From Burkholderiaceae bacterium (GTDB lineage: Bacteria; Pseudomonadota; Gammaproteobacteria; Burkholderiales; Burkholderiaceae_D), in contig JAIETO010000291.1 in the NCBI GenBank assembly GCA_019745005.1, positions 1 through 32,771 of the forward strand: 32,771 nt of DNA, given 5' to 3'. Shown here piece by piece: positions 1 through 8,043 of this stretch. Both the position numbers and the translations under genes were made by a program. Position 1 is the first letter of the stretch. Each line of letters opens with the position of its first letter. Below the pieces are notes generated by a model that worked only from the letters and a program-made list of their open reading frames with translations, was not told the origin of the DNA and did no database searches.

Positions 1-1366
1 CGCGTACACAAGTAAAGTGATTGCGATAAGTGCCGCGTTCGCCATGAGCAGTGAGGTCTGTGACACCAGCGCTAAGAGTGGCATTCTGCATGGCATTGTG
101 CGCAGCAGACAAATTATTCCATCCCTGATGGGTAACGGATAACACGGTGTAATGGCCAGCACCAGCACCAGCACCAGCGTCAGCAGCATCGCCGCTGTCT
201 ATAGAGTGCAGTGCAGACACACCAAGCTGCTCATGCTGGGTTAAGCTAAAACCAAAGCCCGCAGCAAGTTGGCGTACCGAGCCTTGCCCAACAAAGCCTT
301 GGCTGTGCAAGGCCAAACCTTGTAAAACACGCTCAGCCATTGCCTCAGCTGCCGCATCGTTAGCAAAGCGTTGCGCGCCATTACCGTGATAGACCTGTAA
401 CAAAGGCAGTGTCTCACGCTCTAAGGCAGATAAAGCAGCGGTTTGTTCAGCCGCTGTCGCTTGCAGTTGTTTGTAATCCCAACTGGAGACACTGACGGCA
501 TTGGCTGCGACTTGGCGTTCTGCGCTAAACGTATCAATCGCATCTTCTTTATCGGTGGCGCGGATACCGTGATAGCGTAGGTGGGATTGTTGAGGTAAGA
601 CAGGTATTGCTGCCTTTGAATCAAAAATGACCAGAGTGTGTTTGGCGTGCTTGCTGTGTTGTAAAGAATCTGATTCGTCATCAGCCGCATTGCCGCTCCC
701 GTTGGCTGCAGCGAACGGCTGGGCATCTTGACGCTCTTGCTCATGTTCAAAACGCCAACTCAAACCCACTTCAGCGAGGATGCGGCGAAAGAAATCAAAA
801 TCGCTCTCACGATATTGCGTACGCAGTGGATAAGTCGGTAACGCTTGCGTGACATCCCAACGCAATGTGCTTTCTGGATAGGCTGCCAAGAGAGTGCTAA
901 TGATCTCTTGCGCATTTTTATCTTGAAATACGACCGCGTTATGACGGTGCTTTAAAAAAGCAAGAAAAGGTTCGAGACGTAAGGCGTAACGTGAGAAGCC
1001 ACCATCGGCTCCTAAAAAAGCCGCTTGTGTGCAGTAACCATGCCACGCACGATAAGAACCATCTACTTGCAATAAGCGTAAGCTGATTTCTTCGCCGATG
1101 AACTGTTGGCAATCGACCGATGCGGAAATCGACAGTGCCTGCACATCAAAACAAAACAACTGATTGATGGCTTCGTGCCCCGTAAAGCTTTCGACTACAA
1201 GTGTGTCGGTTAAGTTGGAGGCTTGTGCGGTTTTAAGAGTGAGGAGGCGGGCGTGTTGGGTGTAGGGAATGCCGCTGAGAAGGGTGTCAGCCATTGTTTT
1301 GAAAGCATCGCCCAATCCGGAAGTAAGTGCGGCAGAACTTGGCAGTGTGATGGACGGAATTTTCAT
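1..1366 (-). CDS. vgrG: VgrG (TssI) T6SS spike protein, 5' part only
   Basis: Reading the minus strand from the ATG at 1366 gives 455 uninterrupted codons that run off the left edge, so the C-terminal part is missing. The protein opens MKIPSITLPSS and then shows the gp27/Phage_GPD-type start of a VgrG: a beta-rich segment around residues 35-110, an LEPFLAFL segment, a Q-D-K-N-A-Q-E-I-I motif and a Y-R-E-S-D-F-D-F segment typical of the family. VgrG trimers form the puncturing tip on the Hcp tube and carry effectors. It lies 139 bp downstream of tssL and probably shares the tssJKL transcript. It differs clearly in sequence from the second vgrG in the window (14592-18218), so the two are likely to carry different cargo. 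A short alanine-glycine repeat is encoded at 156-179. Family assignment is firm; the cargo is unknown because the 3' end is not visible. Confidence 0.9.
   Translation of the reverse strand, partial: MKIPSITLPSSAALTSGLGDAFKTMADTLLSGIPYTQHARLLTLKTAQASNLTDTLVVESFTGHEAINQLFCFDVQALSISASVDCQQFIGEEISLRLLQVDGSYRAWHGYCTQAAFLGADGGFSRYALRLEPFLAFLKHRHNAVVFQDKNAQEIISTLLAAYPESTLRWDVTQALPTYPLRTQYRESDFDFFRRILAEVGLSWRFEHEQERQDAQPFAAANGSGNAADDESDSLQHSKHAKHTLVIFDSKAAIPVLPQQSHLRYHGIRATDKEDAIDTFSAERQVAANAVSVSSWDYKQLQATAAEQTAALSALERETLPLLQVYHGNGAQRFANDAAAEAMAERVLQGLALHSQGFVGQGSVRQLAAGFGFSLTQHEQLGVSALHSIDSGDAADAGAGAGAGHYTVLSVTHQGWNNLSAAHNAMQNATLSAGVTDLTAHGERGTYRNHFTCVR
156..179. repeat. Hexanucleotide tandem repeat inside vgrG
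   Basis: Three exact copies of CCAGCA are followed by CCAGCG. On the coding (minus) strand this encodes alternating Ala-Gly. The unit length keeps the reading frame, so slippage would lengthen or shorten a flexible linker without breaking the gene. Confidence 0.8.
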
Positions 1367-1505
1367 GTATTGATAGTCTTTCTCTTTGCACGAACCAGTT
1401 AATTAGTCTTGCCTTGGAACGAATGTGAAATCTGTCGGATTTCTACGATGTCCCATTTTTTGTTGGCTCTTTCAGTCAAATGTAGACGCTAACTAGCCCC
1501 GAACT

Positions 1506-2327
1506 TTACGGCAGCGTAATCGTGATATTGGCGGTCTTTGGTGCTAACTTCACGACGTCGTTGTATGCGCTTAATTGGTTTTTTGTATCGTTACTTAGAT
1601 GCCAATTTAGCGCGACAAAAGCGATCATCGCAATCAAGCCAAAGACTGAACAAAAAACCCAAAGCGGTACATCGTTTTTGAGCTTGTTCACAATTTGGTC
1701 AGGGCGAGCCCAATGGGGTGCAAATCCAGCCGATTTGCCTTTCATGTGCGCGATTTCTTCACCTAAACGAGAGGTGAGATAGTTAAGCTTTTCTGCGCCT
1801 TCGATCATATATTTGCCCTGAAACCCAAGAAGAAGGCACATATGAAACACTTCGAGCGCCTCAAGATTTTGTGTACCTTTTAATCGCAGTTGATCGATTT
1901 TTTCAAAAAAATGTTCGCCAGCTAATTGGTCACCAAACACAGCTAATTGCAGGGGTCGGGTTTCCCAATAGGGGCGAATATCAAATTGGGACCGCAAGAT
2001 AATCTCGTCAACTGCGGCGCAAAAAGCGTACTTTGCTGCATAGATCGCGTCGGGCGAGGCATTAGCACGTTTCGCATTGCGATCAAAATCGTCTAGAAAT
2101 CGATTGATACTGGTGGAAAAAGATTCTTGGCTCAGTGGTGCATTGCGATTCTTTAGCATAAACAGCGCGTAGAAACCGTCATACATCAAATCTAATAAAG
2201 TGCCAGGGGTACTAGGAAAATTAAACTGTTGATGCGCGTGTGTTGGGCCGTTTTTGCCTAGCAATGAGGGCATGCCTTCTGCGCTCGCCGTCGAGGAGTT
2301 ATTGAGGTAGTTTGAATTTGTATTCAT
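1506..2327 (-). CDS. tssL: TssL / DotU-family T6SS membrane-complex protein
   Basis: A 273-residue DotU/IcmH-type protein. A cytoplasmic helical domain (about residues 45-210) contains family hallmarks such as AKYAFCAAVDEIIL and a GFQGKY segment. One transmembrane helix follows at about 221-243 and a short periplasmic tail ends the protein. TssL joins TssM and TssJ in the trans-envelope complex that docks the baseplate. This form lacks the C-terminal OmpA-like peptidoglycan-binding extension found in some TssL proteins, so cell-wall anchoring would need another partner. The ATG overlaps the tssK stop by one base (TAATG), indicating translational coupling. tssM, normally present with tssJ and tssL, is not next to it in the visible sequence. 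Confidence 0.93.
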   Translation of the reverse strand: MNTNSNYLNNSSTASAEGMPSLLGKNGPTHAHQQFNFPSTPGTLLDLMYDGFYALFMLKNRNAPLSQESFSTSINRFLDDFDRNAKRANASPDAIYAAKYAFCAAVDEIILRSQFDIRPYWETRPLQLAVFGDQLAGEHFFEKIDQLRLKGTQNLEALEVFHMCLLLGFQGKYMIEGAEKLNYLTSRLGEEIAHMKGKSAGFAPHWARPDQIVNKLKNDVPLWVFCSVFGLIAMIAFVALNWHLSNDTKNQLSAYNDVVKLAPKTANITITLP

Positions 2328-3673
2328 TATGCAGTCACCGCTAAAAGTTCAAGTTTTAAGTTGCGAATGCCAGAAGGCACATAAATAGAAACAGATTGCG
2401 CTTGAATCATGCGGTCGTACATCGGACCTTTTGCATCAATCGCAAAATAGAATGTATCTGGGCGAACAGGAACCGCTGCGGGCACCTGTGGAGAGTGGCT
2501 CAGCTTAACGCCAGGCATGGCAGACAGAACGAATTTTTCTACGTCGTCTGGCGCACCAATCTTAAAGCGCAAAGGCACAATATCGACCAATTCGAGTGCG
2601 CTCAACTCGGCTGAAACAGCGATGTAGAAGTTGGTCTCTTTGGTTATTTTTTCTGAATCTAAAACCCCATGGTGGTAAGAAGGCTTAATTTCAGAGAGCG
2701 CAATAGCAAAATATTTAGCTGAAATAACGGTGTCCAATAACTCGCGAACGATGTTGTGTAGCTTTAAAAAGCACGGACCTGGGTCTTGATGATTGTAGGG
2801 AGGGAGATCTGACAACGAGCTCGATTTCGAGTACGTAAGAAGGGCGCCAGCCAAGCCTAGAAGTTGCTCGAACAATCGCTCAGGATGCAGGTTAGGGTTA
2901 TGTAAATAATGACTCAGTGAGGCAAATGCCGAGCTGGCCGTATGCAAGAGCCAGAAGGAAGATACATCACCGCTACGAAACTCAATCACATTTTTACTTG
3001 GTTCGCGGTGATGCCCATAAAGTGCATTCACTTTTGCTTGCAAGCTATCTAAGAGTTTGCGCAATTGCACGAACAGTTGTGGCGCACTTCTTATCGATAC
3101 ACTTGGTGCAACGAAACTCACGTCTTGTTCGAAGCCGCCTGTGGACGTACGTCGTATTCTAAGGAGCGGGAAACTAATGTAAGAATCTCTCGGTTCGAAT
3201 TCAGAAACGAGACGAACTGTTTTTTTCAAGTAAGTTAGTTCTGCGTTGATCGCTTTAGTAAACAAGTCTGGCGTATCGATATTTTTTTGTGCGTATCTTG
3301 CCGAATCATCGCTTTCATTAACGCTTGAAAAATTACCCCCGTAATTTTTTACTACGGGCAGAGCAACATAAAACGTCACAGATTGTTGCGCTAGAGGCAG
3401 CTCAGCCAAATTAATTGCGGCGGGTAAATCGTCATGCGTAGGCGCTTTAATCATCTCGCCGTCTTGAAAAATTAAGCTTAGCTCAGATAGTCTCAAGACA
3501 TTGTTACTCAGCGCATCTTTATCGCATTGCATGCCAATTACGCCCCATGAGTAAGGGTGTAAAGCGAGCGCGGTTTGATGTAGGCGATACTCATGGTACT
3601 GGTCTTGTTGCTGAAAATGTTGCGGCCGAAGAAATAGCCCTTCGCCCCACAAAACTTTACTTTGGATTGTCAT
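2327..3673 (-). CDS. tssK: TssK T6SS baseplate protein
   Basis: A 448-residue protein with the family's characteristic start (V-L-W-G-E-G-L-F-L-R-P-Q-H-F-Q-Q-Q-D), full family length and the conserved C-terminal end. TssK is the cytoplasmic trimeric connector between the baseplate (TssE, TssF, TssG) and the TssJLM membrane complex. The phage-shell-like N-terminal domain binds TssFG and the C-terminal domain contacts TssL/TssM. An AAGGACG ribosome site lies just upstream of the ATG. It is the middle gene of the tssJ-tssK-tssL run, 43 bp after tssJ and coupled to tssL. Confidence 0.96.
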   Translation of the reverse strand: MTIQSKVLWGEGLFLRPQHFQQQDQYHEYRLHQTALALHPYSWGVIGMQCDKDALSNNVLRLSELSLIFQDGEMIKAPTHDDLPAAINLAELPLAQQSVTFYVALPVVKNYGGNFSSVNESDDSARYAQKNIDTPDLFTKAINAELTYLKKTVRLVSEFEPRDSYISFPLLRIRRTSTGGFEQDVSFVAPSVSIRSAPQLFVQLRKLLDSLQAKVNALYGHHREPSKNVIEFRSGDVSSFWLLHTASSAFASLSHYLHNPNLHPERLFEQLLGLAGALLTYSKSSSLSDLPPYNHQDPGPCFLKLHNIVRELLDTVISAKYFAIALSEIKPSYHHGVLDSEKITKETNFYIAVSAELSALELVDIVPLRFKIGAPDDVEKFVLSAMPGVKLSHSPQVPAAVPVRPDTFYFAIDAKGPMYDRMIQAQSVSIYVPSGIRNLKLELLAVTA

Positions 3674-3716
3674 TGTTCGTCCTTAAGTCAAATACATTGG
3701 TAACGCATTGCCAAAC

Positions 3717-4340
3717 CTATTGGCAGCGTGTTTCATTCAGAAATTTTGGATTAAAGTTAGCCGTCTCTATGACTTGACCTGCGCCAACCGTGAGTGCGCA
3801 ACCATGCGCGCCTATCGTGATTCCGGTCTTCTCCACATTTTCCGCCGCAAAACTAAGTCGCCAGCGATTGAGTGCAGGCGCTCGGTAGAGGCCAACCACG
3901 CCAATAAAGTAGGCCTCTCTCGTTACCTTCTCTTCGACTTGAAATTTTTGCCCAGGGATTAAGGTGACTTCCTTGACCTCAATTAAGTCAGTTGCCAACA
4001 TTTCTTTTTCTTTTTGCGTATTCAAAAATACGTCGTACGGTAACTGCTGAAAGTTCGAGTTTTGTCTCAGCTTATAAATCTTAACGATGAGTGCATGTGG
4101 TTCATTGTTTGGCGTCGTATTGAGATTTTCCCCAGCATGAATGCGCAGCGACACGTTGCGCGGTGGTTTTTGCCAATCTGGTATTTCAGGCACTTTGGGT
4201 GCTTCCGGCACTTTTAGTCCTGTTAATTCAAGAGCTGTATTCGTGATTGATGCGACTGGCCCAGTTCCTGCACATCCAACTAACATTATTGAAATGAAAA
4301 TTAATGTCGCGTTGGAGAAATGTCGTAGTGCGTTCTTCAT
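3717..4340 (-). CDS. tssJ: TssJ T6SS outer-membrane lipoprotein
   Basis: A 207-residue protein with a lipoprotein signal peptide: a basic start, hydrophobic core and LVGC lipobox with Cys23 as the lipidated residue. The mature part has the TssJ beta-sandwich pattern, including V-S-L-R-I-H-A near residue 65, an L-I-V-K-I-Y-K-L strand, and an F-I-G-V-V-G-L-Y-R-A segment near residue 146. TssJ is anchored in the outer membrane and binds periplasmic TssM. It is the first gene of the minus-strand T6SS operon and is preceded by a good sigma70-like promoter at 4413-4442. The ribosome site is weak (an AGAAAG-type stretch). Confidence 0.92.
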   Translation of the reverse strand: MKNALRHFSNATLIFISIMLVGCAGTGPVASITNTALELTGLKVPEAPKVPEIPDWQKPPRNVSLRIHAGENLNTTPNNEPHALIVKIYKLRQNSNFQQLPYDVFLNTQKEKEMLATDLIEVKEVTLIPGQKFQVEEKVTREAYFIGVVGLYRAPALNRWRLSFAAENVEKTGITIGAHGCALTVGAGQVIETANFNPKFLNETRCQ

Positions 4341-4412
4341 TTCATTCGCTTTCTGTGATGTTTAGGGTCACTTATATCTTTAAAAACATGATGATGCATC
4401 GGTAGTATCGCG

Positions 4413-4442
4413 ATTATAAATTAAATAATGTAATTTAAACAA
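4413..4442 (-). promoter_or_regulatory. Candidate sigma70 promoter for tssJKL-vgrG
   Basis: On the minus strand a TTGTTT -35 box (4442-4437) is followed after 18 bases by a perfect TATAAT -10 box (4418-4413). Transcription would begin near 4406, about 65 bases before the tssJ ATG. Confidence 0.5.
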
Positions 4443-4638
4443 TCAAAAATAACTAAATTATTTCCTTCCAGATATTTAGTTCTGGAAACATTTCGAGAAA
4501 AATGATCATTTTTTGCGATATTTTAATGATAATAATGAGTTGTTATCTAATTTTAGTTACTTTTAGTCGTTTTTAAAAATTAAAATCTTTATTTCTTGTT
4601 ACATCTTGTAGCAATTTAATTTAATGAGCTTATAAATT

Positions 4639-4668
4639 TTGTTGATGAATTATTAAAGTAAATATAAA
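4639..4668 (+). promoter_or_regulatory. Candidate sigma70 promoter for the tssBCDEFGH operon
   Basis: TTGTTG (4639-4644) and TATAAA (4663-4668) are separated by 18 bases. The start site would be near 4675, giving a leader of about 75 bases before the ATG at 4750. The surroundings are very AT-rich, so chance matches are easy; confidence is limited. Confidence 0.35.
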
Positions 4669-4749
4669 ATGCATAATATTGGTATTAAATTAACAAAGAG
4701 GAATTTTTGTAGATATCAATTTAACAGTGCTTTTTAAAGGAAGAATGAA

Positions 4750-5418
4750 ATGAAATCGAGAGTTACTAAATGCCTAACGGCTTTCACCTTCGCAGTGACT
4801 CTGGTCGGCTGCGCCACAACAGGAAAAGTTGCGGAAGTTCGTTCAGCGCCGCCGAGTCTTGAAACGCTGTTGAGTCAAGCGGCAACAGCCACAGTGGGTG
4901 GTCAACCTGAGAAGGCTTTGAGTGTTTTGCGTTCAGCAACAGATACCTATCCAACCGACAAAAAACCTTGGTTGCAGATCGCCCAAATTAATTTTGATCG
5001 TGGCAATTATGGTGAGGCGATCACAAATGCGTTGGAAGTTTTGCAGCGCGACAGTACTGACAAGGTCGCAAATAGCATCGTAGCTGTTAGCGGGTTACGT
5101 TTATCAACGAAGGCGCTGGCCGATTTGGCGCAACAGAATAATTTGTCTGGCACGGTACGAAATGAAGCGCAAGAACTTGCCAAACTTCTTCGTGAAAACT
5201 TAGGTGAAACAGTCTTAGTGCCAGTTCGTCCTAAGGCGACAAGTACCTCAAGCAAACCAATAGCGCCAACTGGTGCAAGCGCAGCAACGGGTGTTCAATC
5301 GCCAAGCACCAGTGCATCGAAGGCCGCAACGAATGCAAACGCAGTCATTAACACCAGTAAGCCATCCGGTACAGAAGTACCAAAAACAGACACCAACCCG
5401 TTCAGCTCATTGAAATAA
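4750..5418 (+). CDS. TPR-containing lipoprotein heading the tssB operon
   Basis: A 222-residue protein. The signal peptide ends in an LVGC lipobox with Cys21. Residues about 35-115 form tetratricopeptide-like helices (a G-Q-P-E-K-A-L segment, then W-L-Q-I-A-Q-I-N-F-D-R-G-N-Y-G-E-A). The last ~65 residues are a low-complexity Ser/Thr/Ala/Pro/Lys-rich tail. A strong AAAGGAAG ribosome site precedes the ATG. It lies 45 bp before tssB on the same strand. Lipoproteins with TPR folds accompany some betaproteobacterial T6SS loci, but this is not one of the core Tss proteins and I know of no assigned reaction. A periplasmic scaffold or peptidoglycan-contacting accessory role is inference. Confidence 0.8.
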   Translation: MKSRVTKCLTAFTFAVTLVGCATTGKVAEVRSAPPSLETLLSQAATATVGGQPEKALSVLRSATDTYPTDKKPWLQIAQINFDRGNYGEAITNALEVLQRDSTDKVANSIVAVSGLRLSTKALADLAQQNNLSGTVRNEAQELAKLLRENLGETVLVPVRPKATSTSSKPIAPTGASAATGVQSPSTSASKAATNANAVINTSKPSGTEVPKTDTNPFSSLK

Positions 5419-5463
5419 AAAGTCGCAAGCAAATAACGAACTAAAAACATACAAGGAATCATC

Positions 5464-5964
5464 ATGGCGAAGAAAGAAAGTATTCAAAAGAAATTGCAAA
5501 AAGTACGCCCACCAAGGGTTCAAATGACTTATGACGTCGAAATTGGCGATGCGGTTGAGCAAAAAGAATTGCCCTTTGTGGTTGGTGTGACTGGTGACTT
5601 TAGTGGTAAATCGGAGCTGATCCAACCTCGTTTAAAAGACAGAAAATTTGTTGCTATTGATGCAGAAAATTTCGATGAAGTTATGAAGGGCTTGCAGCCG
5701 CGAGCCAGTTTTCGTGCGCCGAATGAACTGAGTGGTCAAGGCGGGGAAATTGCAGTCGATCTGACGTTTCAATCGATGGAAGATTTTCGACCAGAAGCGG
5801 TTGTAGAGAAAATTGAACCTCTCAAGAAACTGTTGGAGGCGCGTACTAAATTGGCCGACCTCAGAAACAAGCTCGCTGGTAACGAAAAGCTCGAAGACAT
5901 TTTGAGCGATGTCTTAAGAAGCACTGAGAATCTCGCTGCATTAAGCAAACAATCAAATTCGTAA
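5464..5964 (+). CDS. tssB: TssB (VipA) sheath small subunit
   Basis: A 166-residue protein with the family signature near the N-terminus (V-Q-M-T-Y-D-V-E-I-G-D-A, then L-P-F-V-V-G-V-T-G-D-F-S-G). A conserved R-P-E-A-V-V segment and a C-terminal helical region follow. TssB and TssC co-assemble into the contractile sheath whose contraction drives the Hcp tube outward. Its N-terminal lysine-rich helix intertwines with TssC. AAGGAATC serves as ribosome site 5-6 bases before the ATG. It is followed by tssC after 9 bases, the usual pairing. Confidence 0.97.
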   Translation: MAKKESIQKKLQKVRPPRVQMTYDVEIGDAVEQKELPFVVGVTGDFSGKSELIQPRLKDRKFVAIDAENFDEVMKGLQPRASFRAPNELSGQGGEIAVDLTFQSMEDFRPEAVVEKIEPLKKLLEARTKLADLRNKLAGNEKLEDILSDVLRSTENLAALSKQSNS

Positions 5965-5973
5965 AGGCAAATC

Positions 5974-7458
5974 ATGAGCGCACAAAATATGCAGAGTCTT
6001 GCTAGCACGACGACATCAGAAGTTAACTTGCTCGATCAGATCGTTGAGCAAAGCAAAGTTGCGAAATCAAACGTCGAACACGCTAGAGCTAAAGACATCA
6101 TTTCGGAGTTGGTGAATCAAGTCTTGCAAGGAAGTGTAGTGATCTCTGAAAACCTCGCGGCGACGATTGACGCCCGCGTGGCTGAGTTAGATGGCCTAAT
6201 TTCCAAACAACTGAGTGCGGTGATGCACGCGCCAGAATTTCAAAAATTGGAAAGTAGCTGGACAGGTTTGAATTACTTGGTGCGAAACACGTCATCAACG
6301 CAAACACTGAAAATAAAAATGATGAACGTGACCAAGAAAGAGCTCGTCAAAGATTTCCAAGCAGCGATGGAATTTGATCAAAGCGCGATGTTCAAAAAGG
6401 TTTATGAGGAAGAGTTCGGCACCTTCGGCGGTGCGCCGTTTGGCGCGTTAATTGGCGACTTTGAAGTGACGCGGCAACCAGAAGATATGTATTTTATCGA
6501 CCAAATGTCTCACGTTGCAGCCGCTGCACATGCACCATTTATTTCTGCTGCCTCGCCTGAATTGTTTGGTCTTGAAACCTACAGTGATCTTGGCAAGCCA
6601 CGTGACTTATCCAAAGTTTTCGATACTGTCGAATATGCGAAATGGAAGTCTTTCCGTGAATCTGAAGACTCGCGCTATGTTGGCTTAACTTTACCCCGCT
6701 TCTTGGGACGCTTGCCATTCAACCCCAAAGATGGCTCCACTGTCGAAGGCTTTAATTTCGTTGAAGATGTTGATGGCACAGATCACGATAAATATCTGTG
6801 GTGCAACGCGGCTTATGCTTTTGCTTCCAAACTCACCGCAGCTTTTGAAGATTTTGGTTGGTGCGCGGCGATTCGCGGTGTTGAGGGTGGTGGATTGGTT
6901 GAAGACTTGCCTACGCACACATTCAAAACCGATGAAGGTGAAGTCGCATTGAAGTGTCCAACCGAAATCGCCATTACCGATAGACGCGAAAAAGAATTGA
7001 GTGATCTCGGATTCATTTCTTTGGTTCATTGCAAAGAATCTGATTATGCGGCTTTCTTCGGTGCGCAATCTGCACAAAAAGCCAAGAAATACAACACCGA
7101 TGCAGCGAATGCCAACTCCGTTTTGTCTGCACAATTGCAGTACATTTTCGCGGTTTCACGCATTGCCCATTATATGAAGGCGATGATGCGCGACAAAATT
7201 GGTAGTTTTGCTTCTGCATCGAATGTTGAAGATTTTCTTAATCGCTGGTTGACGCAATATGTCTTGCTCGACGATAACGCTAGCCAAGAACAGAAGGCGC
7301 AATTCCCCTTGCGCGAGGCTTCTGTGCAAGTTTCAGAGGTGCCAGGGCGTCCTGGCGTATATCGCGCAGTGAGTTTTTTGCGTCCTCACTTCCAACTAGA
7401 CGAACTTTCCGTTTCACTCCGTTTGGTCGCGGAGCTGCCGCAGTCGACCAAGTCTTAA
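5974..7458 (+). CDS. tssC: TssC (VipB) sheath large subunit
   Basis: A 494-residue protein of the expected length. Visible family features are the S-S-W-T-G-L-N-Y-L-V segment (about residue 90), F-G-A-L-I-G-D-F-E-V (about 158), the L-P-R-F-L-G-R-L-P-F motif (about 240), and the R-I-A-H-Y-M-K-A-M-M-R-D-K-I-G helix near 400. It forms the body of the contractile sheath and exposes the surface recognised by ClpV after contraction. AAAGGCAAATC precedes the ATG. It sits between tssB and hcp in the standard order, and nothing looks disrupted. Confidence 0.97.
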   Translation: MSAQNMQSLASTTTSEVNLLDQIVEQSKVAKSNVEHARAKDIISELVNQVLQGSVVISENLAATIDARVAELDGLISKQLSAVMHAPEFQKLESSWTGLNYLVRNTSSTQTLKIKMMNVTKKELVKDFQAAMEFDQSAMFKKVYEEEFGTFGGAPFGALIGDFEVTRQPEDMYFIDQMSHVAAAAHAPFISAASPELFGLETYSDLGKPRDLSKVFDTVEYAKWKSFRESEDSRYVGLTLPRFLGRLPFNPKDGSTVEGFNFVEDVDGTDHDKYLWCNAAYAFASKLTAAFEDFGWCAAIRGVEGGGLVEDLPTHTFKTDEGEVALKCPTEIAITDRREKELSDLGFISLVHCKESDYAAFFGAQSAQKAKKYNTDAANANSVLSAQLQYIFAVSRIAHYMKAMMRDKIGSFASASNVEDFLNRWLTQYVLLDDNASQEQKAQFPLREASVQVSEVPGRPGVYRAVSFLRPHFQLDELSVSLRLVAELPQSTKS

Positions 7459-7492
7459 CAACTTAGTTTTACAACTTTAAAGGAAATAAAAA

Positions 7493-7984
7493 ATGGCAAT
7501 TGACGTTTATCTGCAAATAGATGGCATTAAAGGAGAATCAACGGATTCTGCGCATAAAGATTGGATCGAGTGCAAATCTGTTTCATGGGAAGTGCTCCAG
7601 CCTAAGTCTGCAACAGCATCAACAGGCGGTGGCCATACTGCCGAGCGTTGCGAACACAAAGATATTATTTTGTCTAAATTGGCGGATTTATCAACGCCAT
7701 TACTTTTGCAGAACAGCTCCTCAGGAAAAACAATTCCGAAAGCAAAATTCGAATTTATGCGCGCCGATTCAAAAGGTGAGCGTATTAAATACTTTGAAAT
7801 CGAATTGCAAAATGTATTGATCGGTGGCGTTTCGCCTAGCGTCGTTGCTGGTGACATTCTCCAAGAAGAAGTTCGCTTGAAATTTTCCCAAGTTAAATGG
7901 AAATACACACAGCAAAAGATTAGCGGTGGCTCCGGTGGAAATACCTCTGGTGGTTGGGATTTAGCGGCGAACAAAACCGTTTAG
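7493..7984 (+). CDS. hcp: Hcp (TssD) T6SS tube protein
   Basis: A 163-residue Hcp. It begins M-A-I-D-V-Y-L-Q-I-D-G-I-K-G-E-S, the classic first strand, and carries the W-E-V loop and the H-K-D-I-I-L-S-K segment of the family. The C-terminus is Gly/Ser-rich. Hexameric rings stack into the inner tube and can also chaperone small effectors. An AAAGGAAA ribosome site precedes the ATG by about 6 bases. A strong hairpin plus T-run follows the stop codon and may set the high hcp:baseplate ratio. Family and role are certain. Confidence 0.97.
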   Translation: MAIDVYLQIDGIKGESTDSAHKDWIECKSVSWEVLQPKSATASTGGGHTAERCEHKDIILSKLADLSTPLLLQNSSSGKTIPKAKFEFMRADSKGERIKYFEIELQNVLIGGVSPSVVAGDILQEEVRLKFSQVKWKYTQQKISGGSGGNTSGGWDLAANKTV

Positions 7985-7998
7985 TTTTTCTGTAACAG

Positions 7999-8030
7999 CC
8001 GCGGCGCGCTTGGGCCGCGGTAACTTTTTT
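7999..8030 (+). terminator. Hairpin with T-run between hcp and tssE (possible attenuator)
   Basis: A 7-bp perfect GC stem (CCGCGGC, 7999-8005, with GCCGCGG, 8014-8020) closes an 8-base loop. TAAC and six T's (8025-8030) follow. This looks like a Rho-independent terminator, yet tssE begins 13 bases later in the same operon. Partial read-through is therefore the likely behaviour. Confidence 0.65.
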
Positions 8031-8043
8031 AGGTTCAAAGCTC

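Larger units (their letters stand above)
4341..4749. other. AT-rich divergent promoter region of the T6SS locus
   Basis: These 409 bases between the divergent tssJ and the TPR lipoprotein gene hold no gene. About 4420-4735 is strikingly AT-rich with many A/T runs, unlike the flanking coding DNA. Candidate promoters for both directions lie near its two sides. Such curved AT-rich DNA is a typical target of H-NS/MvaT-like silencers; that role here is inferred. I saw no TGGCAC-N5-TTGCA sigma54 site. Confidence 0.7.

Noticed and set aside
156-179. CCAGCA repeats as a possible CRISPR
   Set aside because: The unit is 6 bases with no spacers and codes for Ala-Gly in vgrG.
1428-1447. Small hairpin (GAAATC/GATTTC) between tssL and the first vgrG as a terminator
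   Set aside because: The 6-bp AT-rich stem is not followed by a T-run on the minus strand.
6691-7134. 147-residue minus-strand frame inside tssC
   Set aside because: It is antisense to a conserved part of tssC and has no coding signature of its own.
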